From the NCBI RefSeq assembly GCF_900142975.1, contig NZ_LT670848.1, positions 248,001 to 312,000 on the forward strand: DNA of 64,000 nucleotides. The letters are read 5' to 3'. Position 1 is the first letter of the stretch; every line of letters begins with the position of its first letter. Of this stretch, positions 1 through 10,375 are shown piece by piece. The position numbers and the translations under genes are program-made. The notes below the pieces were generated by a model, which was given only the letters and a program-made list of their open reading frames with translations, was not told where the DNA came from and ran no database searches. The DNA comes from Salegentibacter salegens. Lineage in GTDB: Bacteria; Bacteroidota; Bacteroidia; Flavobacteriales; Flavobacteriaceae.

Positions 1-275
1 ACTATTAAAATGAAAGAAAAACTTATAAAATGGCGTTTAAATATAAATTTTGGAATTAAAAAATAAATGCTGAAATAGCACAAAATCATATGTATAGGAA
101 ACCCGATCAAGTTACCTTTAAGTGATAAAAGAAAATCATCGTAATAACTTCCCCAGCGCAGGGTATTAAAAAGAAAATAGGCTAACCAAAAAATAAAATG
201 GTGCCAGGCAGTAATTTTAAATTCGCCTTGGTTTTGAATAGAAAAACCGTTTAAAAATTGTTTTCTGGTAAGCAT
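1..275 (-). CDS. Partial LytS-type sensor histidine kinase (N-terminal end)
   Basis: An open frame on the minus strand starts with ATG at 275 and runs off the left edge of the window (about 91 codons, no stop). It begins MLTRKQFLNGF and has two hydrophobic stretches, one around FIFWLAYFLF and one around IHMILCYFSIYFLIP, followed by basic KFIFKR. This layout of a short lead, paired helices and an LIP-K turn is typical of the membrane part of LytS/YpdA-type kinases (His_kinase family) in Bacteroidota, which work with LytTR response regulators. The catalytic part is outside the window, so the call rests on the membrane region only. It is divergent from the GH92 gene, with about 110 bases between. 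Confidence 0.55.
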   Translation of the reverse strand, partial: MLTRKQFLNGFSIQNQGEFKITAWHHFIFWLAYFLFNTLRWGSYYDDFLLSLKGNLIGFPIHMILCYFSIYFLIPKFIFKRHFISFSFILI

Positions 276-385
276 TTTTGAAATTTTTTAGCTGTTCAGC
301 CTTTGTGAATAGTCGTTGGTCTAAATTTCTTTTTTATGAAGCTGAATATATAAATATTTAGCATATAAGTTAAAAAAATGTTTAC

Positions 386-2665
386 GTGATCTTAAATAAA
401 CGATTTCAAGCCCCTGGAAATTTAGTAGTATGTTTTTTGCTTTTAGCTTTTGTTTCTTGTACACAAACCAAACAGCAAGAAGAGACTGACCAAAATGAAA
501 ATTTAACTACCTATGTAGATCCTTTTATAGGAACGGGAGGGCATGGCCACACCTATCCCGGAGCAGCCCAACCCTTTGGGATGTTTCAACCCAGCCCAGA
601 TAATGGGAGAAGCGGTTGGGACTGGTGTTCGGGTTATCATATTTCAAGCGATACCATCGCCGGGTTTAGTCAATTACACCTAAGCGGTACCGGAATTGGT
701 GATTTAGCCGATTTGCTTTTTATGCCGGTTACCCAGGAAATTGATCTTAGTCAGAAAGTAAATTCCCAAAGAGACATTCCCTATGCTTCAGAGTTTAAAC
801 ACGATTCTGAAACTGCAATTCCCGGGTTTTACAGTGTTTTCCTCGATAAACCTCAAGTAAAAGTCGAGCTCACCACCTTGGATAGGACTGCATATCATAA
901 GTATGAATTTAAGGAAGAAAGTAAGCAAGCCGTGATTCTTGATTTGGGGTTTGCCATTAACTGGGATCAACCTACAGAAACGGCAATAGATCTTGAAAAT
1001 AAAACCACTATTAGCGGTTACAGGCACAGTACCGGCTGGGCAAATAACCAGAAAGTATTTTTCGTTGCGGAATTTTCAAAACCAATAATTGAGCATCGAT
1101 TTTTTCAGAATTATCAATTGGTTAAAGGCAAACAAATTTCCGATGAAAAAACTTCAGCACAGTTCTATTTCGATAAGGATTCCGGTCAGGAAATTAAAAT
1201 GAAGATTGCAGTTTCATCGGTAAGTGTAGAAAATGCCAGGCAAAATTTAGCTAAAGGAGATTTCGAGTTTGAAAAGATTAAAGAAAAAGCAATTCAGAAT
1301 TGGGAAGAGGAACTTTCTGGGATAAAAGTAAAAACTCCCCGGGATTCTTTAAAAACAATTTTTTATACAGCCCTTTACCACACTAAACTTTCGCCGGTTA
1401 TTTTTAGCGATAGTAATGGGGAATTCAGAAAAGAGAATGATAGTATCGTAAAAGCTGATTATACGGCATACTCCACGCTTTCACTTTGGGATACCTTTAG
1501 GGCACAGCAACCACTGCTAACCTTGACCAATCCAGATAAAGTTACCGACATCATTAAATCAATGCTAGAATATTACAAGCTTGAAAAATCACTTCCGGTT
1601 TGGACCCTCTATGGAAATGAAACCAATACCATGACCGGCTACCATTCTATCCCGGTAATAGTAGAAGCTTATTTTAAAGGTATAAAAGGTTTTGATCCTA
1701 TGGAAGCCTTTGAAGCGATGAAAACTACAATGATGCAGGATGATCGTGGTTTGGATGCTTATAAAGAACACGGCTTTATTCCTTATGATGCCGGTGATGA
1801 ATCAGTAACCATAACCCTGGAATATGCCTATAACGATTGGTGTGTAGCGCAAATGGCAAAAGCTCTTGGAAAAGATGAAGATTACCAGTATTTTTCAAAT
1901 CGAGCTAAAGCTTATGAAAAGGTTTTTGACAAGGAAACCGGTTTTATGCGCGGAAGAAAAAGCGCAGAAAATTCCTGGAACGAACCTTTTGATCCAAAGC
2001 ATTCTAACCATCGTGTAAATACCGATTACACCGAAGGGAATGCCTGGCAACATAGTTGGTTCGTACTTCACGAGCCGGAAGAACTTATAGTTTTGCAGGG
2101 TGGGGCAGAAGCCTTTAATGAAAAACTGGAACAACTTTTTACTGAAAGTTCGGAAATAACGGGAGACCATATTTCTGCAGACATAACCGGCCTAATTGGT
2201 CAATATGCCCACGGAAATGAGCCAAGCCATCATATTGCTTATTTGTTCAATAAATCAGGAAAACCATGGAGAACACAATATTGGGTTCGGGAGATTTTAA
2301 AAACCCAGTATAGTACTAAGCCAGATGGTCTTAGCGGAAATGAAGACGCGGGACAAATGTCGGCCTGGTATGTTTTTAGTAGTATGGGCCTATATCCTTT
2401 TAATCCGGCTTCAGCAACTTACGAAATTGGCAGTCCAATCTTCGAAGAGTCGGAGATCCGTTTGAAAGATGGGAAAACTTTTCGCATAAAGGCTCAAAAT
2501 GTTTCCGATGAAAATATCTATATACAATCGGCCAGCCTAAATGGTGAAGCGTTTAATCAAACCAATATTTCCCATGAAAGTATTCTAGCAGGGGGAGAGC
2601 TCATTTTTAAGATGGGTGATGAACCTAATAAAGAATGGGGTACTAACAATAGCATCAAGAACTAA
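386..2665 (+). CDS. GH92 alpha-mannosidase, lipoprotein (copy A)
   Basis: Exo-acting, calcium-dependent alpha-mannosidase of family GH92, 759 residues, the usual length. The start is GTG; the ATG eight bases upstream is out of frame and hits a stop after three codons. A lipobox (FVSC, Cys25) marks an outer-membrane or surface lipoprotein. The GH92 N-terminal motif YVDPFIGTGGHGHTYPGA begins near residue 43. The probable catalytic acid is Glu550 in TEGNAWQ, and the acidic pair is in GNEDAGQMSAWY (about 651-662). The HGNEPSHH motif before it is, from memory of published GH92 work, of the type linked to alpha-1,2 preference. It is the first gene of a tight cluster and its TAA overlaps the next ATG (TAATG), so translation is probably coupled to the symporter. 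Confidence 0.93.
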   Translation: MILNKRFQAPGNLVVCFLLLAFVSCTQTKQQEETDQNENLTTYVDPFIGTGGHGHTYPGAAQPFGMFQPSPDNGRSGWDWCSGYHISSDTIAGFSQLHLSGTGIGDLADLLFMPVTQEIDLSQKVNSQRDIPYASEFKHDSETAIPGFYSVFLDKPQVKVELTTLDRTAYHKYEFKEESKQAVILDLGFAINWDQPTETAIDLENKTTISGYRHSTGWANNQKVFFVAEFSKPIIEHRFFQNYQLVKGKQISDEKTSAQFYFDKDSGQEIKMKIAVSSVSVENARQNLAKGDFEFEKIKEKAIQNWEEELSGIKVKTPRDSLKTIFYTALYHTKLSPVIFSDSNGEFRKENDSIVKADYTAYSTLSLWDTFRAQQPLLTLTNPDKVTDIIKSMLEYYKLEKSLPVWTLYGNETNTMTGYHSIPVIVEAYFKGIKGFDPMEAFEAMKTTMMQDDRGLDAYKEHGFIPYDAGDESVTITLEYAYNDWCVAQMAKALGKDEDYQYFSNRAKAYEKVFDKETGFMRGRKSAENSWNEPFDPKHSNHRVNTDYTEGNAWQHSWFVLHEPEELIVLQGGAEAFNEKLEQLFTESSEITGDHISADITGLIGQYAHGNEPSHHIAYLFNKSGKPWRTQYWVREILKTQYSTKPDGLSGNEDAGQMSAWYVFSSMGLYPFNPASATYEIGSPIFEESEIRLKDGKTFRIKAQNVSDENIYIQSASLNGEAFNQTNISHESILAGGELIFKMGDEPNKEWGTNNSIKN

Positions 2666-4542
2666 TGGCATTTTGGGATGTATTTATAATTATTATATAC
2701 GTGGCCGTTACTCTTGGCCTTGGTATTTATGTTTCCCGCAGAGCGTCTAAAGGGCTTGACTCCTATTTCTTAGGGGGTAAAAGTATAAAATGGTACTATT
2801 TAGGTCTTAGTAACGGCTCGGGCATGTTCGATGTTTCTGGAACGGCCTGGATGGTAGGTATTTTATTTCTCTACGGAGTTAAAAGCTTTATGTTTATGTG
2901 GATGTGGCCCATCTGGAACCAGATTTTTGTCATGATGTTTCTTGCGGTATGGATTCGTCGTTCGGGTGTTATGACGGGTTCTGAATGGATTCTTACTCGT
3001 TTTGGCGACGACAGGGCAGGAAGGGCTTCCCACCTAATTGTTGCAATCTTTGCCGTAATAGCCGCCATAGGTTTTATAGCTTATTTTTTTGAAGGTGTCG
3101 GGAAGTTTATGACGGTAATTTTACCGTGGAGCCTGGATTTGTTTATGGGCGATTTCTTGCTATTGACTTCTGAACAATCTTACGCGTTAATCATTATTTT
3201 TCTTACTACAATTTATACCATTAAAGGTGGTATGTTTTCGGTAGTAGCGACAGAAGTTCTGCAATATGTTATTATGGTTTTAGCAGGAATTTTGATTGCC
3301 GGCTATACTTTTTTTGTAATAACTGATGTAGAAATTAATACGGCCATACCCGAAGAGTGGAGAAATATTGCTTTTGGAAAAGAACTCGAAGGTTTTTGGA
3401 GTGGGAAAAAGGATGTTTTTAATGAACTTATTGATAATGAAGGATATAAGATGTTTGGAGCTTTTATCGGGATGACCCTGTTTAAAGGCTTCTTCGCAAG
3501 TGTTGCAGGACCTACGCCCAGTTATGATATGCAACGTATCCTTTCTACCCGAACTGTGAGAGATGCCGCTTATATGAGCGGATTCACAAACTTGGTGCTT
3601 TTTATTCCGAGGTATTTACTAGTGGGCGGAATCGTGGTCCTGGGGCTTGTTTTTCTTGCTCCCGAAATTGCTGCACTGGAAAATTTAAATGGAGGTGATA
3701 TGGAATTGGTCTTACCTCAGGTTATTAATTATGAAGTTCCTGTTGGGATTAAAGGCCTATTACTGGCAGGGCTTCTGGCTGCTTTTATGTCAACTTTTTC
3801 CGCCTTTGTAAATTCCGGGCCCGCTTATATTGTAAATGATATTTATAAAAAATATTTTAAGCCAGCAGCTACCGACAAACATTATATACGTGCCAGCCAT
3901 ATTTCTTCATTTTTGGTGGTTGTACTTGGCGTAATAATGGGCTTTTTTGCCGATTCAATTAATTCTATTACCCTGTGGATTACCAGTGCTCTTTATGGAG
4001 GATATATTGCTGCAAATTTTTTAAAATGGGTATGGTGGCGATTTAACGGCTGGGGTTATTTTTGGGGAATGCTCTCCGGTTTAATAATCGCTACCCTTCA
4101 ATTTGTGGTAGATAAGAATAAAGAATATTATACGGAAGGTAGCTGGCTCTTTGAGATCGCTGGAACACCTGCAATTTATCTGTTCCCTGTAATTTTTGGC
4201 TTTTCCTTATTGGGATGTATTCTTGGTACCTGGTTAACTCCTGCCACAAACAGAACAACGCTGAAAGCGTTTTATAAAAATGTACGACCCTGGGGGTTGT
4301 GGAAGCCGGTTCGTAAAATGATGGAGCAGGATGGGGATCCTGTAGAGAAGAATAAGGACTTCGGCATAGACATGTTTAATTGTGCAATAGGTATACTTTG
4401 GCAATCCAGTATGATATTGATGCCAATTTACCTTGTGGTGCGCGACTATTATCAGGTTTTGGTTTGGTTAACTATATTTATTATAACCACGGTAGTTTTA
4501 AAATTTACCTGGTTGGATAAAGTAAAACATTATAAAGATTAA
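2665..4542 (+). CDS. Sodium/solute symporter family (SSS) sugar transporter
   Basis: Inner-membrane Na+-coupled transporter of 625 residues with many hydrophobic helices, starting at once with [20 protein letters not shown]. The early motif [20 protein letters not shown] (about residues 28-47) is the usual SSS signature after helix 1. The length fits the 13-14 helix members that carry monosaccharides, sialic acid or small oligosaccharides. It sits between GH92 and GH130 with overlapping or 1-base junctions, so the likely cargo is mannose or a Man-GlcNAc disaccharide for the cytoplasmic phosphorylase that follows. The cargo is inferred from context only. Confidence 0.88.
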   Translation: MAFWDVFIIIIYVAVTLGLGIYVSRRASKGLDSYFLGGKSIKWYYLGLSNGSGMFDVSGTAWMVGILFLYGVKSFMFMWMWPIWNQIFVMMFLAVWIRRSGVMTGSEWILTRFGDDRAGRASHLIVAIFAVIAAIGFIAYFFEGVGKFMTVILPWSLDLFMGDFLLLTSEQSYALIIIFLTTIYTIKGGMFSVVATEVLQYVIMVLAGILIAGYTFFVITDVEINTAIPEEWRNIAFGKELEGFWSGKKDVFNELIDNEGYKMFGAFIGMTLFKGFFASVAGPTPSYDMQRILSTRTVRDAAYMSGFTNLVLFIPRYLLVGGIVVLGLVFLAPEIAALENLNGGDMELVLPQVINYEVPVGIKGLLLAGLLAAFMSTFSAFVNSGPAYIVNDIYKKYFKPAATDKHYIRASHISSFLVVVLGVIMGFFADSINSITLWITSALYGGYIAANFLKWVWWRFNGWGYFWGMLSGLIIATLQFVVDKNKEYYTEGSWLFEIAGTPAIYLFPVIFGFSLLGCILGTWLTPATNRTTLKAFYKNVRPWGLWKPVRKMMEQDGDPVEKNKDFGIDMFNCAIGILWQSSMILMPIYLVVRDYYQVLVWLTIFIITTVVLKFTWLDKVKHYKD

Positions 4543-4543
4543 T

Positions 4544-5518
4544 ATGGAGAATTTAAAAAATATCCCTTGGCAGGAAAAACCGGAAAATTGTAATACGGTA
4601 ATGTGGCGTTATTCAGAAAACCCAATTATAGACCGTTATGCAATTCCTTCCTCGAACAGTATTTTTAACAGTGCAGTGGTACCTTTTGAAGATGGATATG
4701 CCGGTGTATTTAGGTGCGACAATAAAGCTGTGCAAATGAATATTTTCGCCGGTTTTAGTAAAAACGGGATTGATTGGGATATAAATCACGAACCTATAAG
4801 TTTTAAGGAGGGAAATACTCAAATGATAGAGTCCGATTACAAGTATGATCCGAGGGTGGTTTTTATAGAAGATCGCTACTGGATTACCTGGTGCAATGGT
4901 TATCACGGACCAACCATAGGTATAGGCTATACTTTTGATTTTAAGGAATTTTTTCAGTGTGAAAATGCATTTTTGCCTTTTAACCGAAACGGGGTATTGT
5001 TTCCAAAAAAAATTAAAGGAAAATATGCAATGTTAAGCAGGCCTAGTGATAATGGCCATACACCATTTGGGGACATTTACATTAGCTACAGTCCTGATAT
5101 GAAATACTGGGGTGAGCACCGATGTGTGATGAAAGTTGCTCCGTTTGAACAAAGTGCCTGGCAATGTACCAAAATTGGTGCCGGACCAATTCCGATTTTA
5201 ACCGATGAAGGCTGGCTGGTATTCTATCATGGAGTAATTGCTACGTGTAACGGTTTTAGGTATTCAATTGGAGCTTCTATTTTAGATGAAAATGAACCCG
5301 ATAAAGTAAAATACCGTTCGCAACCTTATTTAATGGCTCCTGCCGAATTATATGAACTTACAGGAGATGTACCTAATGTAATTTTTCCTTGTGCCGCGGT
5401 ACATTCAGAAAAAGAAGATAAATTAGCCCTTTATTATGGCGCTGCCGATACGGTAACCGCAATGGCTTTCGGAAGGCTTAGCGAGATTATTGAATTTGTA
5501 AAAAACAACAGCTTATGA
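4544..5518 (+). CDS. GH130 mannosyl-glycoside phosphorylase
   Basis: Inverting phosphorylase of family GH130, 324 residues, with no signal peptide and therefore cytoplasmic. The family signature runs through [20 protein letters not shown] (about residues 23-42), AGVFRCDN and [19 protein letters not shown], where the Asp of YDPR (about 104) is the expected proton donor. The form resembles enzymes acting on beta-1,4-Man-GlcNAc or Man-Glc, releasing mannose 1-phosphate. In an N-glycan locus the natural substrate would be Man-beta-1,4-GlcNAc from the core. It starts one base after the symporter stop, and its end overlaps the next gene by 4 bases (ATGA), so uptake and phosphorolysis look like one unit. 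Exact acceptor specificity cannot be read here. Confidence 0.9.
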   Translation: MENLKNIPWQEKPENCNTVMWRYSENPIIDRYAIPSSNSIFNSAVVPFEDGYAGVFRCDNKAVQMNIFAGFSKNGIDWDINHEPISFKEGNTQMIESDYKYDPRVVFIEDRYWITWCNGYHGPTIGIGYTFDFKEFFQCENAFLPFNRNGVLFPKKIKGKYAMLSRPSDNGHTPFGDIYISYSPDMKYWGEHRCVMKVAPFEQSAWQCTKIGAGPIPILTDEGWLVFYHGVIATCNGFRYSIGASILDENEPDKVKYRSQPYLMAPAELYELTGDVPNVIFPCAAVHSEKEDKLALYYGAADTVTAMAFGRLSEIIEFVKNNSL

Positions 5519-6585
5519 GACGATATCTACTTTTGTTTGTAATATGCAGCCTCTTTTTTCAGCTTCAAATATATGCTCAAGGTGAAAAAACTCCGCGTGC
5601 TTATGTAGCCCATAAAACTTCAGAGAAAATAATTATTGATGGAAGAGCTCAGGAGGCAGCCTGGAAAAGCGCTCCTAAAAGTCAGGATTTCATAGATATT
5701 GAAGGAAAAAAAATACCTACCTATCAAACCAATATGAAAATGCTTTGGGATGAGGACTACCTATACTTTTATGCCAAAATGGAAGAGCCGCATATTTGGG
5801 CAACTTTGAAACAGCGTGACACCGTAATCTTCTATAATAATGATTTTGAAATCTTTATTGACCCTGATGGTGATACTCATAATTATTATGAGTTTGAAAT
5901 GAATGCCCTGAATACCGTTTGGGATTTATTTATTGTAAAGCCTTACCGGGAACCTGCACCAATTGTTGATAGTTGGGATATCCAAGGCTTGAAATCTGAA
6001 GTTTTTATAGAAGGCACGTTAAATGATTCTTCTGATGAAGATAAATCTTGGAGTGTTGAAGTAGCGATTCCCTGGGAGGTTTTAAAAGAAGCTAATACGC
6101 ATAATGAGATTCCAGAGGGGGAATTCTGGCGAATCAACTTTTCCCGTGTGAATTGGGATTTTGATTTGGATAATGGCACCTATTCCCGGGCAAAAGATGA
6201 AAAGGGCGAATTTAAGCATGAATATAATTGGGTGTGGTCACCACAGGGTGTTATTAATATGCATGAGCCCGAACACTGGGGTTATGTTTATTTCTCAGAG
6301 AAAGCTCCTGGGCAAGAAGAAGAATTCAATATTCCAATTGATGAGAACATAAAATGGGAATTATACAGGCTTTATCGGGCTCAGAAAGCTTATAAAGAGA
6401 AAAATGGAAATTGGGCAAAGAAACTATCCGCTATTAATGGGGAATCTATTAATGTTGAAGGAAAAAAACTTCAGCCTAAATTAGAAGTCCACAAGACAGG
6501 CTGGAATATTTGGGTGAAAAGTCCTTTTACCGACGATAGACTTCTAATTAAAGAAGATGGCGATTTTATAAAACAAAAAAAATAA
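5515..6585 (+). CDS. Secreted CBM9-like carbohydrate-binding protein
   Basis: Protein of 356 residues with a clear Sec signal peptide ([15 protein letters not shown], cleavage after YAQ near residue 22). Residues about 28-230 fit the CBM9-like/DOMON family: a [13 protein letters not shown] opening, a [20 protein letters not shown] strand pair and the [20 protein letters not shown] core. This domain often stands alone in Bacteroidota PULs. The role is probably glycan binding in the periplasm or at the outer membrane; no catalytic residues are evident. The start overlaps the GH130 stop by ATGA. The C-terminal 120 residues are rich in Lys and Trp and I could not assign them. Confidence 0.8.
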   Translation: MRRYLLLFVICSLFFQLQIYAQGEKTPRAYVAHKTSEKIIIDGRAQEAAWKSAPKSQDFIDIEGKKIPTYQTNMKMLWDEDYLYFYAKMEEPHIWATLKQRDTVIFYNNDFEIFIDPDGDTHNYYEFEMNALNTVWDLFIVKPYREPAPIVDSWDIQGLKSEVFIEGTLNDSSDEDKSWSVEVAIPWEVLKEANTHNEIPEGEFWRINFSRVNWDFDLDNGTYSRAKDEKGEFKHEYNWVWSPQGVINMHEPEHWGYVYFSEKAPGQEEEFNIPIDENIKWELYRLYRAQKAYKEKNGNWAKKLSAINGESINVEGKKLQPKLEVHKTGWNIWVKSPFTDDRLLIKEDGDFIKQKK

Positions 6586-6605
6586 CCGGTGTAAATTAAA
6601 AAAAA

Positions 6606-7724
6606 ATGAAGTATATCTATTATTTATTATTGGCCTTTGTAGTTACAGCTTGTGGAAATTCTTCTGCTGAAAACGATTTAGCTACAACAGAAAAAACAGA
6701 GGAAAAACCCACTCCTTCAAATAAAGACTTTAAGTATTGGACCTGGATAACGGCCAGCCCTGAAAAATCGGACGAAGAATATTCAGCTGAATTCAAGAAA
6801 TATAAAGAACACGGGATAGAAGCGGTTTTAATCAATACTGAAGCTGACGCTCAATTGCTTTCAGAATTAGCTCCTCTTGCTACAGAGGAAGGTTTAGAAG
6901 TACACGCATGGATGTTTACCGTAAACCGCCCGGGTGATAAGGAAGCTGAAAAACACCCGGAATGGTATGCAGTGAGTAGAGATGGTAAATCAACTTATGA
7001 CGAGCCTCCATATGTAGGTTACTACAAATGGCTTTGTCCAACTCGTGAAGAATCTAAAAACCATATTTTAAGTTTGGTAGAAGGTTTAGCAAAAGTAGAA
7101 GGAGTAGAAAGTGTACACCTGGATTACATCAGGTATTCAGATATTTTTCTTCCTATCGGTTTACTGCCCAAATATGGTTTAGAACAAAACGAAGAACTTC
7201 CCGAATTCGACTTTTGCTATTGCCAGGTGTGTACAGCTGAATTTGAAAAAGAACATCATAAAAATCCGAATGATTTTGATAATCCGGCTATCGATATGGA
7301 ATGGAAGCAATTCCGTCTGAATAAAGTAAAGGCAATTGTTGATGAAGCGTATGAAATAGCCCATGATAATGGAAAATATTTAACGGCTGCTGTTTTTCCA
7401 TACCCAGAAATGGCCGATCATATGGTTCGCCAGCGTTGGGATAAATGGAATGTAGATATGGTTTTACCAATGATTTATCAAAATTTTTATAACGAAGAAA
7501 TAGATTGGATTGGCTTTGCTACAGGACAGGGTGTAAAAGATTTGAAAGGAACAAATACCGAATTACACACAGGAATTTACCTGCCCGCAATGGATGGGGA
7601 AGAACTAAAAAGGGCTATTAATTATGCCCGTGAAAACGGAGCAAAAGGAGCAGCATTTTTTGATGGCGGTGCATTCACCGAAGAACATTTCGAAGCATTA
7701 AAAAATGCAAAAGAGAATTTCTAA
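6606..7724 (+). CDS. TIM-barrel glycoside-hydrolase-like lipoprotein (GHL10-like)
   Basis: Lipoprotein of 372 residues (lipobox VTAC, Cys16). The body looks like a TIM-barrel hydrolase of the GHL10/GH-like group: FKYWTWITA at the first strand, EGLEVHAWMFTVNRPGD, and the hallmark VHLDYIRYSD, where the Asp is the usual barrel acid. It ends with GAKGAAFFDGGAFTEEHFEAL. A small cysteine cluster (FCYCQVC, about residues 201-207) follows an insertion in the barrel. The substrate is unknown; context suggests a mannose- or GlcNAc-containing glycan. It lies 20 bases after the CBM9-like gene and just before a GH92 remnant. An assigned GH family could not be recognised with certainty. Confidence 0.7.
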   Translation: MKYIYYLLLAFVVTACGNSSAENDLATTEKTEEKPTPSNKDFKYWTWITASPEKSDEEYSAEFKKYKEHGIEAVLINTEADAQLLSELAPLATEEGLEVHAWMFTVNRPGDKEAEKHPEWYAVSRDGKSTYDEPPYVGYYKWLCPTREESKNHILSLVEGLAKVEGVESVHLDYIRYSDIFLPIGLLPKYGLEQNEELPEFDFCYCQVCTAEFEKEHHKNPNDFDNPAIDMEWKQFRLNKVKAIVDEAYEIAHDNGKYLTAAVFPYPEMADHMVRQRWDKWNVDMVLPMIYQNFYNEEIDWIGFATGQGVKDLKGTNTELHTGIYLPAMDGEELKRAINYARENGAKGAAFFDGGAFTEEHFEALKNAKENF

Positions 7725-7756
7725 AAGAAGAATAATGTATAGATTAAAAAAATACT

Positions 7757-8041
7757 GGACTCTATCCGGTAAACCCGGCTCAGGGAACTTATATGCTTGG
7801 TGCACCCTTATTCGAATGGGCTGAAATCAACCTGGAAAACGGGAAAATATTCCATATAAAAACTTCAAATTTCGCAAAGGAAAATCAATTTGTAGCAAGC
7901 GTAACTTTAAACGGTGAAGTCCTGGACCGAACTTTTATTACTCACGAAGAGATTATGAGTGGAGGGGAGCTGATTTTTGAAATGACAAATGAACCGGTAA
8001 ACACCAACTTGAAATCTCCTGAACCTAATAAGATATATTAA
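7757..8041 (+). pseudogene. 3' remnant of a fifth GH92 gene
   Basis: The frame translates to GLYPVNPAQGTYMLGAPLF and continues through NLENGKIFHIKT, TLNGEVL and GGELIFEMTNEPVN. This is the standard C-terminal end of GH92, closely matching residues about 670-750 of copy A. A TAA in the same frame lies at 7745-7747, only nine bases before homology begins, so about 650 residues including all catalytic motifs are missing. The ATG at 7793 could open an 82-codon frame, but it is simply the Met of TYMLG. The piece sits between two intact genes with no IS next to it. Confidence 0.88.
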
Positions 8042-8042
8042 T

Positions 8043-10370
8043 ATGAAATTGGTGAAAATTCTTCTGTTTTTTTTTGTGGGAATATTGATAAGCTGTGGTG
8101 AAAAAGAAAATCCATCTTTCACTAAGGAAGATCTAGTCTTGATCCCGGAACCAAAATTACTGGAAGTAAACAAAGGAAGTTTTAGGATAAATAGGGAGAC
8201 CAAATTGATAATTCCTGTAGATAGTTTAAAACCACTTACCAATATTTTAAATGACTTATTTGAGAAATCGGCTGGATTTAAAATGTCTGTTTCCGAAGAA
8301 TCTCCTGAAAATAATTTTATTCAGCTGCAAGAAGACTCAGAATTAGGAGAAGAGGCTTATAAGCTTTCGGCGACTACAGATCGGGTGATTTTAGAGGCAA
8401 ATTCCAGACTGGGATTTGTGTATGGTTTGGAAACCATAAGACAGTTACTACCCAAAGAAATAGAAAGCGCTTCAAAAATTTCAAACATAGACTGGCTAAT
8501 TCCTAATGTTGAAATTAAAGATGAGCCCCAATATTCTTACCGGGGCAATATGCTGGATGTTTCCCGTCATTTCTTTGAAAAGGATTATATCAAAAAGCAT
8601 ATTGACCGTATGGCTTTTTTAAAATTGAACACCTTGCATTTTCATTTGGTAGATGATCAGGGATGGAGGATTGAAATTAAAAAATATCCGAAATTAACCC
8701 AAGTTGGTGGTTTTAGGGTAGATCAGGAAGATAAACACTGGAATGCGAGAACCGAAAATGAACCAGAAGAAGAAGCAACTTTTGGCGGTTTTTATACCCA
8801 GGAAGATATTAAAGAAATTATGGCCTACGCCCGGGAAAAAGGAATTCGAATAATTCCTGAAATAGAAATGCCGGCGCATGTGATGAGTGCAATAGCAGCT
8901 TACCCCTGGCTTTCCTGTACAGAAGAACCTATAGCAGTACCATCTGGCGGTGTATGGCCAATTACAGAAATTTATTGCGCAGGAAAAGAATCTACTTTCG
9001 AATTTTTAGAAGACGTGCTTACCGAAGTAATGGAATTATTTCCTGGGAAATATATTCATGTGGGTGGTGATGAGGCTACCAAAACAAATTGGGAAAGCTG
9101 TCCTGATTGTCAGCGTAGGATAAGGGAAGAGGGCCTTGCCAACGAACACGAGCTGCAAAGCTATTTTATGAAACGTATCGAAAAGTTTCTAAATAAAAAT
9201 GGAAGGACCTTAATTGGATGGGACGAAATTTTGGAAGGTGGCCTGCCGGAAGAAGCAACCGTGATGAGCTGGCGCGGATTTGAAGGTGGCTGGGAAGCTT
9301 CAAAACAAGGTCATGATGTGATTATGACACCTACAAGTCATTTGTATTTTGACTATTACCAGGGAAGTCCAGACCATGAGCCTGTGGCATTTAATGCATT
9401 TACCCCGCTGCATCGGGTTTATGAATTTAGACCTGTCTTAGATTCCATGACGGTAGAGCAGAAGAAACATGTTCTTGGAGGGCAGGCAAACTTATGGTCA
9501 GAATATGTGCCAAATGAAGAACATTCTGAATATATGCTCTTTCCAAGACTTGCTGCGCTTTCTGAGGTGGTTTGGACCCCGGAAAACAAATTGAATTGGG
9601 AAGATTTTTCTGTTAGAATTCAGAAAATGATGGAGCGTTTTGATATTATGGGAATTAATTATGCAAGAAGTGCTTATGCTATTCAACCAGATTCAGAAAT
9701 TAATCTTGAAACAGGGGAAATTACCACTGCACTTAAAGCTGAATTTCCTAATGTAGAAATTAGATATGCCAGGGGGGATTCAGAATTAAGCGAAAATTCT
9801 GCCATTTATAAAGAACCGATTAAAATAGAATCAAGTTCTTGTTTAAAAGCCGCTGTTTTTAAAAATGGTGAAATTATGGGTCCCATTATGGATAATGATT
9901 TCCAATTTCATAAGGCGGCAGCAAAACCGGTTACTTATAAATACCCATATAATGATAATTATAAAGGAGGAGAAGAAACGGGACTTGTAGATGTACTAAG
10001 AGGAAGTAAATATTTTAAGGATGGCCGCTGGCAGGGATGGATTAATAATCCTGCAGTTATTACGATAAATCTTGAGAAACCAACGCAACTTAGTGAGGTG
10101 GTAGTTGGCAGTCTTGAAGAGCAGGGAACCGGCATTTATTTTCCACAAAAAATTAAAGTAGAAATTTCTGAAGACGGAAAAACTTTTGAAAAAGTTGGAG
10201 AAATAACACGTGAATTTCAGAATAATTCAAGTGCGAAAATTGAGAATTTTAGTGTTGAATTTGATACACAAAATAATATAGAATTTGTTCGGGTAACTGT
10301 CGAGCCTCTGGAGAATAATCCAAAAGGCGGCGGATCATGGTTATTTTTAGATGAAATTCAGGTAAAATAG
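8043..10370 (+). CDS. GH20 beta-N-acetylhexosaminidase, lipoprotein
   Basis: Retaining, substrate-assisted exo-hexosaminidase, 775 residues, with lipobox LISC (Cys18). Domains in order: GH20b N-terminal domain (about 30-160, starting LIPEPKLLEVNKGSF); GH20 barrel (about 165-520) with GNMLDVSRHFFEKDYI, LHFHLVDDQGWRIEI and the catalytic pair Asp343-Glu344 in HVGGDEATK; then a C-terminal F5/8-type C (CBM32-like) domain of about 130 residues, ending FVRVTVEPL...LFLDEIQVK. It would remove terminal GlcNAc from antennae or cores of N-glycans. It begins two bases after the GH92 remnant stop and ends six bases before the next GH92, so it is in the same operon. Confidence 0.93.
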   Translation: MKLVKILLFFFVGILISCGEKENPSFTKEDLVLIPEPKLLEVNKGSFRINRETKLIIPVDSLKPLTNILNDLFEKSAGFKMSVSEESPENNFIQLQEDSELGEEAYKLSATTDRVILEANSRLGFVYGLETIRQLLPKEIESASKISNIDWLIPNVEIKDEPQYSYRGNMLDVSRHFFEKDYIKKHIDRMAFLKLNTLHFHLVDDQGWRIEIKKYPKLTQVGGFRVDQEDKHWNARTENEPEEEATFGGFYTQEDIKEIMAYAREKGIRIIPEIEMPAHVMSAIAAYPWLSCTEEPIAVPSGGVWPITEIYCAGKESTFEFLEDVLTEVMELFPGKYIHVGGDEATKTNWESCPDCQRRIREEGLANEHELQSYFMKRIEKFLNKNGRTLIGWDEILEGGLPEEATVMSWRGFEGGWEASKQGHDVIMTPTSHLYFDYYQGSPDHEPVAFNAFTPLHRVYEFRPVLDSMTVEQKKHVLGGQANLWSEYVPNEEHSEYMLFPRLAALSEVVWTPENKLNWEDFSVRIQKMMERFDIMGINYARSAYAIQPDSEINLETGEITTALKAEFPNVEIRYARGDSELSENSAIYKEPIKIESSSCLKAAVFKNGEIMGPIMDNDFQFHKAAAKPVTYKYPYNDNYKGGEETGLVDVLRGSKYFKDGRWQGWINNPAVITINLEKPTQLSEVVVGSLEEQGTGIYFPQKIKVEISEDGKTFEKVGEITREFQNNSSAKIENFSVEFDTQNNIEFVRVTVEPLENNPKGGGSWLFLDEIQVK

Positions 10371-10375
10371 AAAAT

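Noticed and set aside
7793..8041. 82-codon frame as a separate small gene
   Set aside because: The same frame continues upstream with GH92 homology (GLYPVNPAQGTY), so the ATG is internal to a GH92 remnant.
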